Shown: positions 44,982-57,058, counted from the first letter of the stretch. The stretch is DNA of 64,000 nucleotides from Ectobius pallidus (GCA_964059195.1 CAXKWD010000001.1:219984484-220048483), one strand, 5' to 3'. Notes: generated by a model not told the origin, from the letters alone. Numbers and translations: made by a program.

Positions 44982-45457
44982 TTGGTCCCGAAACAGACTG
45001 AGCCTGGAGTCGTTATAACAAATCACACATATCCAGGCCAGTAACAGTGAGAAATTTGTAATAATTTGTCCCTCGAGCTATGGAAAACCTCTTGAGTTGT
45101 AAGAAATATGAGATTGGTCGGGGATTTTTAAGAAATACAGTTATGCCCACCACTCAAGAGGGGCAGCATGGAGCAGTCAATAAAATCTGTAAGTGAGCAT
45201 TCATACCGAAGTAGCATAGCCTCCAAGTCGCAAAACTTGGATGCAGGCTGCACATCGAGTTGCATGGTTCACAGTTTTGCATTCTTACCGAAGTATGCGA
45301 TCTGGAGTTTAACGTAAATTATATAACTTATTTTCACTTAAACTATTGAGAAACCCATTTAAAATAATGTAATTTACCTAAAGATGTTATAGTTTCAGCA
45401 ATTTTAATCCAGGCTTTTTTCCTACTAGTTTTGATTGCCATATCGTGTAGTCTACGC

Positions 45458-47032
45458 TGCACCACCGTCACCCCATAAAATTAACTAAACCCACACTTAT
45501 TAAATTTGTTACCTTAATTGGGTCAGAAGAAGTTGTTTCGGTTGGTACCCTTAGCTCTTCACCGGTAGACAGCTCCTTCACCTCTCTTCTTGTTAAAGCG
45601 TGCAGCCTAAATGGAGAAACCCTCCCACAATTCAAAGTGTTGTTCACTGGGCCCACCCAAAGGTATTAACAAGGAAGGATACCCCAGGACGGGACGGTGC
45701 AATCTGAAACATCTATATTTATACTTGGATAAATATAGATGCTTACTTTAAAAATAAAAAACAGGAAGCACATTAAAATAATTATTAAACTAAATTTACA
45801 AATAGTAGTAGTTTAGGCTTTGTTAATTTCCTTCCAAGATGTCACTTAATTTAAAATCCGAATGATACTAAACATTAATATGTATTTCATTACTTTATCT
45901 GACATCTATTAATTAAAACCATTAAAATTGTAAATACATTTCTTTTACAGGTAATAATTAAAACAGGTAATACTTAACCTACTGTAGGTGGCACTAATTC
46001 ATTTTTTTTTTTTAAATATAAAATACATTAACATTCCGCCACCAAATTGGGATGTTAACGGATACAAACTGGTTGCCAAAACAAACTACATTACAGCAGG
46101 AGAATAATTACACAGATACTTGGAAAGAGCTAAAGAATAAACGGGACAAGGAGGGCACAAATGAAACTGAAAGGAAAATTCCCCCAGATAAAATTTACAA
46201 AACAAACAAGGGAAATAAAGTACCAAAACTTGGAATAATACTTTATATCATTACCGGTACATCATGAAATGATAACTGAAAACTACAAATGGCTGGCAGG
46301 CAAACTTACGAAGCCGTGTTACATATTATAGCATGAAATTAAAAGGAAACAGGGAAGCCAAAATAATATGCACAAAGGCAACTCGAATTACAGGGGAGAA
46401 ATAAACTATTAAGAACGCCCCAGGATGGATTACATGACTAAAAGGGGAAGGAAACAAGAATTCCACTAAACTGAACCCACACTATTTTAGTGACCTACAT
46501 ATTGAATTACAAGGGGGAAGAAAACCAAAACTAATTAGCTCAAATTAAAGAAGATATCATGAACTACTAATTCTCACCTCTTTCCAAGATCAAAGACCTG
46601 CATAAGATAGAAAAACACCCGGCCTTTCCTCACCAGAGGAAGGTTTCTTGCAGACGACATGGCTAACCAGTTTAGACAAAGATAATCTCAAACCCCAAAC
46701 ATACATGCACACCAAACAGCCACAAAACTAGTACAATAAAGGGAGAAATTCGCCAAAAATTACACAAGAAAAATATTTTAAGTAATGATGAACGATGAAA
46801 CAGCTATATAAGAGTCTGTTTACATATTTTTGCTATGTAAAACTGATGTAGGAAAGCCGCCATTAGCATGAGACTGCATACAGAGAAGGAAGAGACAGCT
46901 CCCGCCATCTGTCGAGAACACACGCAACTACTGCAGGATTCCTACCTTAGCAACTAGATGGCAGGTCAATACAGTTCATGTTTTAAAGCCAGAGACTCAG
47001 TGTTTCTCTTAACTTTTCCATTACTCAGCTCA
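45458..47032 (-). repeat. 3' LTR (minus orientation) of the Gypsy derivative
   Basis: Starts tgcaccacc on the plus strand and ends gctca. Same length and same internal reading frames as the right copy. Confidence 0.93.
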
Positions 47033-48125
47033 TCACTCCCCCGCCCTGTCTTGGAATATTTTTCCAAATATATTCCAACAAATTGAAGGAAAGAGAGTGT
47101 GACATGAATAGGAAGGTAAATGTTTCAGGTCCGGGAGCACTTTTGATACGTGTTGCGTGAATGACCAAAGGATATGTGTCGTCATACCTGATTCATGGAA
47201 TGGCAAGTCCATTGTCCAAACCTTTAGTAGTAGTATTGCACACGACACACACAGCTTGCTAAATTGATGCAGCGGACAGCTTCACGCTCAGTCCATCATG
47301 GAAGGTATTGCAGATAGCTATTGGAGGAAGTGGCCAGGTTCCAGCAAAACAGATACTGCAAGTCAGTAAGCAACAGCTGTGCCACAGGTCAATGCTCCCG
47401 GCCACAGATCGGAGGTCACATCTCTCCCAGACAGCTGCTTCTGAAACATCATAATACTGCGGCAGAAAAATTTTCTTCAAGAAGGCAAATCTACTCCCAA
47501 TCCCAGTCTTCTATGTATTTACGACGAAGGTGTTTTACATAATACAAATAAATTTTAAAATTTGAATCAGCCGTTACAATGGCTGAGAGTTAATTAAAAT
47601 TTTATACTACATACACACATAACCCATAATTCATACATTATAACATTAACATATTACAAATTCTATTTTAGTTAACCCTTATTTCATTTAAGCATTAAAA
47701 ATAATTCATTGTTTAACAATCAACAGTAAACTAATAACAGATTTAATGACAAACCTAACTACATTTATTGAAAGTGTATTTACATTAAAATTAGTAATGA
47801 AACAACATTACTTATTAACTGTTTATCTCTTTGTGGAAATATTTCTTAGGGAGTCCCCATATAATTCTTAGCATTGTCATTTACTTACGAAGACAGCAGA
47901 ACATTTATCTAGTTTGAATCCCGCTCGTCCTGCGATTCCTTCAGCTTGGAGGAGAAAACCTAGGGGAACGCCGCGCCCAGGACCTTATTTTACATCTGCC
48001 CCAGAGGCATTCATGAGATGCTCACTTCATCCATGTCGAATCGGACGACCAACAGAAGAAAACCTTTCTCATGATACATGCACTAACTGGCTTCAGCAAG
48101 CATGGGAGATATTCGAACTTGGATA
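47033..48125. other. Gypsy internal 3' region
   Basis: Between integrase and the left LTR. On the minus strand, after integrase, fragments such as GRGVPLGFLLQAEGIAGRAGF follow stop codons and resemble the post-integrase tail of some insect Gypsy elements. The AT-rich stretch 47550-47880 has no recognisable feature. There is no env-like gene. Confidence 0.55.
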
Positions 48126-48944
48126 CTAAGGTTTTTTACAGAGGGAAACATGCGCTTTCAGCGTCTTGTTTGTTCCCACCTGTTTTACTTGGACAGTCAC
48201 AGGAGTTAAGAATTTTTCCACCAGATACGGGCCCGAATATCTTTCTGCGAGTTTAGCTGAGAATTTAACTGCAGCATCACTCTTTGGGAAATTCTTAACA
48301 AACACCTCATCGCCTATTTGAAAATCTACTGGCCGTCTGTCTGCGTTATATCGCCTGGCTGTCTTGTCATGCGCCAACCTGAGATTAGCGGAAGCCTTCC
48401 GCCACATCTCTTTTACTTGGGCTGCATCTTTAGCTTCAGGCAGCAGATCATTTATGTGCCAAAGATTAGAAAGGGGATTATTAGGAGAAAAAGTAAACAT
48501 GAGTTGGAGTGGAGTTTCTTTATGGGCTTCATGCCGGGCTGAGTTGAAGGCAAACTGTAGCCAGTACAAATCAGTATCCCATGAAGCATGATCATTTGAA
48601 TGATACGCAATTAGCGCAGCCCTCAAATTCCTATTAAATCGTTCAGAATGGTTTCCTTTTGGATAAAACGGTGAGGTTCTGATATGCTGTATGCCTAGAG
48701 TGAAGCAAAAATGCTTGAATGCTCGAGATATGAAGTAAGACGCGTTATCCGAGACTATAGAGCGCGGAAATCCCACAACGGCGAATATCCTCTTTAAACA
48801 CTCTATAGTGATTTTAGTTGTGGCTTCCCTGACGGGGAATAGCCAAACAAATTTGGTATACGAGTCTACTGCAACCAGAATATAGGCATTTCCAGCTCGA
48901 GATCTAGGTAATTTACCAACATAATCAATGTGTAGTTTATCCAA
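48126..48944 (-). CDS. Gypsy integrase core and C-terminus
   Basis: A 272-codon frame, opening at a TTG in frame with the deletion junction. The catalytic core is present: DKLHIDYVGKLPRS (first Asp), VSDNASYF (second Asp) and FYPKGNHSERFNRNLR (Glu). The C-terminal chromatin/DNA-binding type region includes FQIGDEVFVKNF and AERYSGPYLVEK. The N-terminal zinc-binding region is missing, cut off by the deletion that joins gag to integrase. A functional enzyme from this copy is therefore unlikely. Confidence 0.92.
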   Translation of the reverse strand: MDKLHIDYVGKLPRSRAGNAYILVAVDSYTKFVWLFPVREATTKITIECLKRIFAVVGFPRSIVSDNASYFISRAFKHFCFTLGIQHIRTSPFYPKGNHSERFNRNLRAALIAYHSNDHASWDTDLYWLQFAFNSARHEAHKETPLQLMFTFSPNNPLSNLWHINDLLPEAKDAAQVKEMWRKASANLRLAHDKTARRYNADRRPVDFQIGDEVFVKNFPKSDAAVKFSAKLAERYSGPYLVEKFLTPVTVQVKQVGTNKTLKAHVSLCKKP

Positions 48945-49629
48945 AGGAGCCTATTTGATCCAGGCACTGTGCCTTGGAATGCATATTACATGCAGCATAA
49001 TTGTCGTTAATCGGGGAGTCATAATTAGGGTTGTCATGTTTTGGGAAGAAATTCATACAGACCGATTCCTTGTTGAATGCACTAGGTGTGGCTTCTCCTA
49101 ACAAGGAAGGGACAGACTGAACTACTTGGTCACTTTGACCTGCTTCTCCAGGAGGGTCGCGTCCGGCGACCGCTTCCCCCAAAGAAGACCGCTTATTTAA
49201 TTCCTCACTCCAACTCATTACTTTGTCCAACATGTCCTTAGAATTAACTTTAAGTTCCTCCCAAATTGCTTGGTTAGGGGTATCATGCACTAAATGTGCC
49301 AGATCAGTAAGTCTGTCATGAACATGCAAGATACGCTTTTGTAATCTGACACACTGCAAAAGAGTCCCGGCCGGTGACTCAAGCATGCTTTGCAGAGTTT
49401 CCACGCGTTCTTGTATATATTCTAAATGACTTTCAACATTCAACTCACCGATCAAATGTAGATCGACTTTATTGCCCCAGTTCTGTGTCAATTTCTCTTT
49501 CAGCACGGTCGCCATTTCCTTTTGGTTTACTGGTATGCCTCTTATCCCGAGTTCATACAGTAAATCCTTTTTCAGCAGATACTGAGGCTCAATATTGTTG
49601 CGCTCCATGGTATCAGTTACATGCAACAC
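48945..49629 (-). CDS. Gag-like protein of the Gypsy derivative
   Basis: On the minus strand the frame opens near 49627 (MLHVTDTMERNNIEPQYLLK) and runs to a stop at about 48937, just after the deletion junction (CLDQI, then junction codons). An N-terminal helical region (YLLKKDLLYELGIRGIPV, then MATVLKEKLTQ) recalls the gag N-terminus of cockroach/insect Gypsy elements. No zinc knuckle remains. The second Met (MERNNIEPQ) is an equally plausible start. Confidence 0.72.
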
Positions 49630-49950
49630 AACTTTTCACAAACTTTAGCAAAGAGACAAACTAACGCACTGAATAAATACAATAAACTACAGACAAATGA
49701 AATTCATAATAATAAATATATAATTATAAATATATATATACACAGAATGCTTCTAAACAAAAAGGTTTTTTTTTCTTCTATGCTTATTTTTACAGGTGAA
49801 AACAGAAAATCTGCCACCAACTATGAAAAATTAATTCAACTTAAAGTATAATTGCTACTTTAAACAAAAACGTGGATCTTGATGAGAACCACAGCTAATG
49901 CACAACAGAGAATGGTTCTTAACTAACCAATAGCTCTGCTAACAAAAGAT

Positions 49951-51525
49951 TGCACCACCGTCACCCCATAAAATTAACTAAACCCACACTTATTAAATTT
50001 GTTACCTTAATTGGGTCAGAAGAAGTTGTTTCGGTTGGTACCCTTAGCTCTTCACCGGTAGACAGCTCCTTCACCTCTCTTCTTGTTAAAGCGTGCAGCC
50101 TAAATGGAGAAACCCTCCCACAATTCAAAGTGTTGTTCACTGGGCCCACCCAAAGGTATTAACAAGGAAGGATACCCCAGGACGGGACGGTGCAATCTGA
50201 AACATCTATATTTATACTTGGATAAATATAGATGCTTACTTTAAAAATAAAAAACAGGAAGCACATTAAAATAATTATTAAACTAAATTTACAAATAGTA
50301 GTAGTTTAGGCTTTGTTAATTTCCTTCCAAGATGTCACTTAATTTAAAATCCGAATGATACTAAACATTAATATGTATTTCATTACTTTATCTGACATCT
50401 ATTAATTAAAACCATTAAAATTGTAAATACATTTCTTTTACAGGTAATAATTAAAACAGGTAATACTTAACCTACTGTAGGTGGCACTAATTCATTTTTT
50501 TTTTTTAAATATAAAATACATTAACATTCCGCCACCAAATTGGGATGTTAACGGATACAAACTGGTTGCCAAAACAAACTACATTACAGCAGGAGAATAA
50601 TTACACAGATACTTGGAAAGAGCTAAAGAATAAACGGGACAAGGAGGGCACAAATGAAACTGAAAGGAAAATTCCCCCAGATAAAATTTACAAAACAAAC
50701 AAGGGAAATAAAGTACCAAAACTTGGAATAATACTTTATATCATTACCGGTACATCATGAAATGATAACTGAAAACTACAAATGGCTGGCAGGCAAACTT
50801 ACGAAGCCGTGTTACATATTATAGCATGAAATTAAAAGGAAACAGGGAAGCCAAAATAATATGCACAAAGGCAACTCGAATTACAGGGGAGAAATAAACT
50901 ATTAAGAACGCCCCAGGATGGATTACATGACTAAAAGGGGAAGGAAACAAGAATTCCACTAAACTGAACCCACACTATTTTAGTGACCTACATATTGAAT
51001 TACAAGGGGGAAGAAAACCAAAACTAATTAGCTCAAATTAAAGAAGATATCATGAACTACTAATTCTCACCTCTTTCCAAGATCAAAGACCTGCATAAGA
51101 TAGAAAAACACCCGGCCTTTCCTCACCAGAGGAAGGTTTCTTGCAGACGACATGGCTAACCAGTTTAGACAAAGATAATCTCAAACCCCAAACATACATG
51201 CACACCAAACAGCCACAAAACTAGTACAATAAAGGGAGAAATTCGCCAAAAATTACACAAGAAAAATATTTTAAGTAATGATGAACGATGAAACAGCTAT
51301 ATAAGAGTCTGTTTACATATTTTTGCTATGTAAAACTGATGTAGGAAAGCCGCCATTAGCATGAGACTGCATACAGAGAAGGAAGAGACAGCTCCCGCCA
51401 TCTGTCGAGAACACACGCAACTACTGCAGGATTCCTACCTTAGCAACTAGATGGCAGGTCAATACAGTTCATGTTTTAAAGCCAGAGACTCAGTGTTTCT
51501 CTTAACTTTTCCATTACTCAGCTCA
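49951..51525 (-). repeat. 5' LTR (minus orientation) of the Gypsy derivative
   Basis: Right-hand copy of the 1,575-bp LTR. On the minus strand transcription would start here and run toward lower coordinates. Confidence 0.93.
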
Positions 51526-51791
51526 ACGCATGTACATGTAGCTCTCTTTCTAGCAGTTTTCATGACATTTTTGCCATAATCTACCACTACACAGGCGAAT
51601 ATATTGCGTTGAATTTTGTCAACGCTACTTCTTGCTACTTCAGGCTATGCTATGCGAGCTGCACTACTGCCATGTTACTTTGGTGTGAAGACCTCAACTT
51701 GTTTATTTGGGATTTAAAATGAGTAACATGCAGCGTGCGTCCAGGTAGCACGTCGCAAGTGGCATGCTACTTCGTGTGAATGCTCCCTAAG

Positions 51792-52109
51792 AGTGTATGA
51801 ATATTTGCACGACACTCGGCATGAAATGGAAGAATATCCAAATATTTGAATATCAGTCAGTAAAACCAGAGAAATTACTTCATCTATTCACAGATGGCTT
51901 CATTATCAACAACTCAGTTCTCACTGTCTCAGTCACCCTTGAGGATTTGTAAGACAGACTGAATTAAGTACATAAAACATACTTTAATATTTAATATCTA
52001 ATATGCTTTCCCCACACTTCTATCATTTTTTTTGCAGCGAATAAGACACTCTTCTAACCAGTTATATTTTATAAATGTTTATTGCAATATTGTCCTCTTT
52101 CCTTCTTAG
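51792..52109. other. Spacer before a candidate exon
   Basis: AT-rich, ending in a pyrimidine-rich tract (tgtcctctttccttcttag) that makes a good splice acceptor. No other feature. Confidence 0.4.
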
Positions 52110-52306
52110 AACCGTTGGCGGCAGCAGCTGAAGGGATTCAGAAAAAAGGCGTAGTCGTTCAAAAGCAAGGGTAAGAACCTCAAGCTGAAGCCTGAGGATG
52201 TACTGGAAATACAACCATCTGCAGACTCCTTTGATAGTGAAGAGAAGAACCTCAAGCATGAGGATGAAGCAAAACCAGAAAAGTCAAAACAAACATAGGA
52301 GTGTCC
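52110..52306 (+). other. Candidate exon(s), acidic/basic tail, copy 2
   Basis: After acceptor ctttccttcttag the sequence is open for PLAAAAEGIQKKGVVVQKQ, then a TAA that overlaps a good donor (g|gtaaga at 52171). The same frame continues with KNLKLKPEDVLEIQPSADS, SEEKNLKHEDEAKPEKSKQT and stop. The last part is similar to 44888-44981. It looks like coding sequence, but no known protein is recognised. Confidence 0.3.
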
Positions 52307-52345
52307 AGTTGAAAGTCACAAGTCGTCTGAGTCAGCAGAATAAGG

Positions 52346-52968
52346 GCCAACTTCTCAAACTGACACTTAATTACCAAAGAGAACAAACTACAATTCCACC
52401 TTTAAGTTAGGTTATGACTTGAGTAAATGCAATACATTTTTTGAGTAAACAATTAATTGATTTCAAAATATTTAATTATTCTGAAAGCCAAAGCATCCAT
52501 AAATGTGCTCAAACAAGCTGAACGAACTAGAATTCATAAATACAGAACAATGGTAAATGTCGATAGAGACTGAGGTCTTCTCAAGAAACCACAAGAATAG
52601 AAATAATAATAAATATCAAAATGCACTACTATATCTTACATAATATTTGAAACTTTTCGAAATAGCAAAGCAGTGCTATAGCAAAAGTTAGATTTAAATC
52701 TTGCTTATAATTGTCTGACTTATGTATACTGTTTTTTAACAGCACAAAGTATCTGCTGAATATAGTGTGAAGTATAGAAAAAATCCTTGGTAGCTTCACC
52801 CAAGTGAAATAATACCGAAGTAGACCTCTTAGATATAATGTTATAAACAAATGTTCAATGTCAAGAACTATCAAGTTATGCTGACTAGAATGAAGGGATA
52901 TTTCAAAAATTTATTTTGAAAATTCTTTTGAAAATACAAAAATTGTAATGAATGAAGTTCAATCAGGG
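52346..52968. other. Gene-free AT-rich spacer
   Basis: No supported feature; short frames on both strands look random. Confidence 0.4.
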
Positions 52969-53412
52969 TGTCCACCAAGTAAATGCTGAAGAAATTCCCG
53001 ACTTATTCCCTGATTTTCAGTGATCATTTCAGAAATTCCCGACCAAAATATGATTATGAAGCACTTTCTAATAACTGTGTAAGAAAAATTATAGGATTAT
53101 ACATACTTTAAATAAGAAAAACTTTTAGTAACAAAAGTAATTGCAAACGATAATCACCTAGGCTATAACAGATACAAAAGTAAGGAACACTAAAATAAAT
53201 TAAATACAACTTCATATAGGCCTATTATTGTCTAGAAGTCTTTTCGATACCACTTATTTTTTCTTCAGCAACTTAATTTGTTCATCTAGAGCAGCTGCAG
53301 CTTTTTCGGACTCTAAGAGTAGTTTTTTTTCTTCTCTTCTAGTTCAGCTTTGCAAGTTTTCAAATTTTCCCGGATATTTTAACAAATTTATTGACTTTTC
53401 CCGGATTTTTTG
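52969..53412. mobile_element. Second copy of the GTGTCCAC MITE, right end lost
   Basis: Left end cagggtgtccaccaag as in the 1357 copy, with the same interior through cccggatatttta. It differs by carrying extra DNA at about 53255-53355 (see the coiled-coil fragment) and by lacking the gtggacaccctg end, which gives way to ttttttgactttgat next to the 53424 element. Confidence 0.72.
53262..53355 (-). pseudogene. Coiled-coil coding fragment inside a MITE
   Basis: The minus strand reads AELEEKKK, then after a frame slip in an A-run LLLESEKAAAALDEQIKLLK and a stop. The stretch is absent from the 1357 copy of the same MITE, so it was gained by this copy or lost by the other. The heptad-like pattern suggests a captured exon piece. 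Confidence 0.35.
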
Positions 53413-53423
53413 ACTTTGATATA

Positions 53424-55255
53424 TGAAGGGTACAGGGGAAGAAGGCGGAATGTCAAGAAAAATCGGAAATTTAGTTATCAAGCCCATCTGGTAGCTGACT
53501 GAGCACTCTTTTAGTGTTGCTTATGAAACCGGTGAAAAAATTGTACGATAAGGAGAAAATAGCAGTTTAAATTTCACCGTACAGGGGATGAAGGCGGAAT
53601 GTCCACGCGTCACGGCGAAATAAGGCGGCGAGTCAGGAGACAATGGCACTCACTGTCCTCTAACGCACCGGTGCGGGCTATGAAAATAATGTTTATTTAA
53701 TCCAAGAAGGACATACTCGTCAATAGTCGCGTGCTGAAGTATATTTACAAAACGTTGCCAAATGTAAGTCGGAAACTAGAGCAAAGAAACGCTGAAATTT
53801 CGTATTATATTACTATTGTTATTAGATTAATTTGGCAACAGAGTCTGCCATCTGCTTGGGTTTAAAAGTGCAAACTACTATTTACCCGCAATAAACAATA
53901 ATATAATCCGACCAGACCGCAAATGAAAATGCCGACAGGAAAATGACGTGACAGTTTGGCGCGTTAATTTCTAGGTGGTGTAATGTTACGTTTATCCAGA
54001 TTCCATTATTAGTGAGTGTTGTCTGACAATAATAAAACAAACTAGAATTAAACTATTTTAATATGTTTAAAAAATTAACACAGGATTTATAAAACCTGTC
54101 CGCCGCCGTGGGTGAGTTGGTAGCGTGACTGCCAGCCATTGGGCGGCCTGGGTTCGATTCTCGGCCGGGTCGGGGATTTTTCAGTAGAGAAAAATGTCTT
54201 TCCCGGGTTCAGGACTGGGTGTGTGTGTATTTCCTTAGGTTGAAGTAGGTAGGGGACTGGCGCACCCCATAACAAAACCGCTGTGAATACCAGGGGTCGC
54301 TCGCGAACCTGAGGAATAACTTTTTTTATAAAATCTAAAAATCGGACCCTAGTAATGATATTAAAAATTAATCATTCCCTTCGATTTTATGCGCCTAAGT
54401 GTTTCTACTTTACTAATGACACAACCCATGTTTGTTTACGTGTAGAAATATATTTTTTTCGACCTTTTACTGCACAAAAAATCAGTAATTCCTAAAATTT
54501 TAAGGAAATATCTTTTATACTCCTTTAATTTTTATAAACCTAATCATTACCTGCTTTGCGTTTATTTTGTTTTAGATTTTATCCCACTTTCAAAGGAGAT
54601 GTACGCAGATGTAAACCATTTGACGAAATTTTGTTCCACACTGATCAGATGTTCTATCAGTCAATTCCTCATAAGGAATAATTAATGTACGGCAATTAAT
54701 GTCTCATAATGTAATTAATGTTTAATTGCAATTTTTAATAACTTAATAGTTATGTAAAAATGTAGGCGATGACCACATAAAACATAACTATACCTTTTCA
54801 AGTACTACCTCAAAATGTTTGTGCATTTCATTGCATTTAACGATTTTTTTACAAGTTTGAGTTAATTTCAGAACTTGATATTCACACCACGTGTACAAAA
54901 CACATTATTGTTACTACAGAATTAAAATGTATTCATCATTGATTTCATACATCATCGTTTAGAGTACTCAAACTTAAAAATCGTATCCTGCAAAGCTTTA
55001 ATCTATTGACATTCCGCCTTCTTCCCCTGTACCGTTGGACATTTTTTCGCATTTTACGATTTTTTTACACGATTGAGTTAATTTCAGAACTTGATATTCA
55101 CACCACGTGTACAAAACACATTATTCTTACTGTAGAATGAAAATGTATTCATAATTGATTTCATACATCTGCGTTTAGAGTACGCAAACTTTAGAAATCG
55201 TTTCCTGCAAAACTTTGATTTACTGACATTCCGCCTTCTTCCCCTGTACCCTTCA
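53424..55255. mobile_element. Large non-autonomous DNA element with 37-bp TIRs
   Basis: Left end tgaagggtacaggggaagaa and right end its complement, followed inward by ggcggaatgtca. TATA lies on both sides (53420-53423 and 55256-55259). A second, internal version of the terminal motif occurs near 53576 (gtacaggggatgaaggcgg) and near 55012 in opposite orientation. No transposase was found. A SINE lies inside. Confidence 0.78.
54100..54330 (+). mobile_element. tRNA-derived SINE nested in the 53.4-kb element
   Basis: A-box-like gtgggtgagttggtagcg at 54109 and B-box ggttcgattct at 54152 with standard spacing, then a non-tRNA body (tttcccgggttcaggactgggtgtg) and an A/T-rich end. It is distinct from the SINE at 26.1 kb. 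Confidence 0.8.
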
Positions 55256-55260
55256 TATAT

Positions 55261-56150
55261 ATTTCTTTAAACTTTTTAAACGGAAATATCAAAGGGGGAA
55301 TACCAAATATAATGTAAATAATTTAAGTTGAATATAACTGTGAAATATTATTTGTTATAATCAAAGCAAGGGGCAATGATCAAGAAATGAACTCGGTAAC
55401 ATATATTGTAAAACTTAACAAAAGCCTAACAGATCTGTATAAGACAAATATTTGAAACACGGACAGAACTTATGTTAAATCAAAATATAGATCTCAGCTT
55501 AACAGACAAGGAACATAATCTTTCATTAATAATCAAACAATTACTGGAGGGTTTGACAAAATTAACATATCCACCATGACACCTCACTTTTGCATAAGAC
55601 AAGATGAGACGAGACAAATATCATAGTGTACATCTTAACCAAAATACTGAAATACAGAATTACGTAAAACGATTTTTGCAATAGCAGCAATTAACTTAGA
55701 ACGGGAAATTCATACAGCATGTGAACATACCGGAGCAGAATCTAATTAAGACAGAAACAACCAACTGCACGCACTGCATGTTACAACGTCATCACTCGCC
55801 TGATACATACAAAAGTTCTGTCGAGGCCGAGTGACGTCATACCCAACTTGTACAACTGTGATGAATACTTGAGCATAAAAACTTTTCCATTATCTTAAGA
55901 GCCAATAAGAAATATAGGTTATTCTTGTTACCTGAATGAATTACGAATTATTTAATTATCTGGGTCAAAATCTAGTATTCATGTCTGCAATCTTTCGTTA
56001 ATAATTTAAGCTTGGGACTACATCATTAAGTTTCCTTTGTGCAGAAGGCACCATTTAATCTGAATGTGCCTATACTTTAGAATTCATGAAGCAATATGAA
56101 AATACATAATGAAGTATGCAACTTACAACGGCCGACAGCAGGGTCCCCTC
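55261..56150. other. Gene-free AT-rich spacer
   Basis: No coding, repeat or regulatory feature could be supported. Confidence 0.4.
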
Positions 56151-56151
56151 A

Positions 56152-57058
56152 GCTAGTGGACGAAACAACTATCCAATTTCACTTTAAGTTCAAAGTAGAT
56201 GTAAACAAACTTTAATGTACCACTCCGCCGAGCATGTGACAATACCACGTGGAGAATTACCCGCCACGGAAAGAAACGGAATGAGGAATTGTGAATATTC
56301 CAGTGTTCTCAATAGTACTTTTAAATTATTTTTTACGACATGCACCATTGTTGAAAAATGTGATATTTATTTTGAAGAGATCGGTACATCTGTACAAAAT
56401 TAAGCTTAATATTAGTATTTAAGAAAGGCATACAGTTAACAAGAAGATATTAACGAGTATAAAAAATTACTCTCATTTTGCAATGTTGGCTGCCCTCTAC
56501 AGAGGCGTTTTCTTTTTGAATGTTGTTCACTATTCATTAATTTCTGTTTGTCACCGCCCCAATCCTATCAGAGCTGTAAGTTACGTATGCAATTTTCGAC
56601 GAAATTTTTGTCTTGTTCTAGCACACGACTTTCTTGTCCTCACTTACGTGTTGTATAGCCGATATAAATAAATGAACGCATATTCAGCAGGTCTTACCAA
56701 ATACTTGCGAGGGGGTTGTGGCAAGTTCATTCCAAGATGGCGTGCTTGAGCATGCGCACAGCCGTCGTAAACGCCTACAATTTACATCTGTTGTAACGGT
56801 TTAATTAGTTCACTTAGTTATTATGCGTCAGGAAAATTTGACCAAATTAATTTTGTTTCATATACAGATCTGCTTCAGAAACGTGTTTTTAAATTTCTCT
56901 GCAGAAAAATAGCTACAAAAAGGTACGGTTTGAACCGAACTATTTTATTAAGAGCAAGAGTATGCATACTAAGCAGCAAAAGTTACAGTTCGTCCACTAG
57001 CCAATGAGGCGCTCCCTTGTCACGTGGCTTTGTTTACATCTACTTTGAACTTAAAGTG
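56152..57058. repeat. Crossed pair of inverted repeats
   Basis: The 28-bp block cactttaagttcaaagtaga... at 56180-56207 is inverted at 57031-57058, ending gtaaaca/tgtttac. A second pair, gctagtggacg (near 56153) and cgtccactagc (56991-57001), lies outside the first on the left but inside it on the right. The arms are therefore interleaved, not nested as in a simple TIR element. A rearranged MITE is one explanation. Sequence in between has only short frames. Confidence 0.6.

Larger units (their letters stand above)
45458..51525 (-). mobile_element. Gypsy LTR retrotransposon with deleted pol
   Basis: Two 1,575-bp LTRs (45458-47032 and 49951-51525), apparently identical where compared, starting TG and ending CA. 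The target duplication is ACGC (45454-45457 and 51526-51529). On the minus strand a gag-like frame is followed directly by integrase; protease, RT and RNase H are missing. A purine-rich tract (agacagggcgggggagtga on the minus strand) lies next to the left LTR, as a polypurine tract should for minus-strand orientation. LTR identity means recent insertion, so proteins were probably supplied in trans. Confidence 0.92.
45194..51787. mobile_element. Small TIR element split by the Gypsy derivative
   Basis: The ends are inverted repeats: tgagcattcataccgaagtagc on the left and the complement of gggagcattcacacgaagtagc on the right. TAAG lies outside both ends (45190-45193 and 51788-51791). Without the Gypsy insertion the element is about 522 bp. 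It has no coding capacity. A 3- or 4-bp TAA(G) duplication would fit a Harbinger-like or similar element; not certain. Confidence 0.65.

Noticed and set aside
45468..45656. Short frame in both Gypsy LTRs (also at 49961-50149)
   Set aside because: It is identical in both copies only because the LTRs are identical; there is no family match and LTRs rarely encode proteins.
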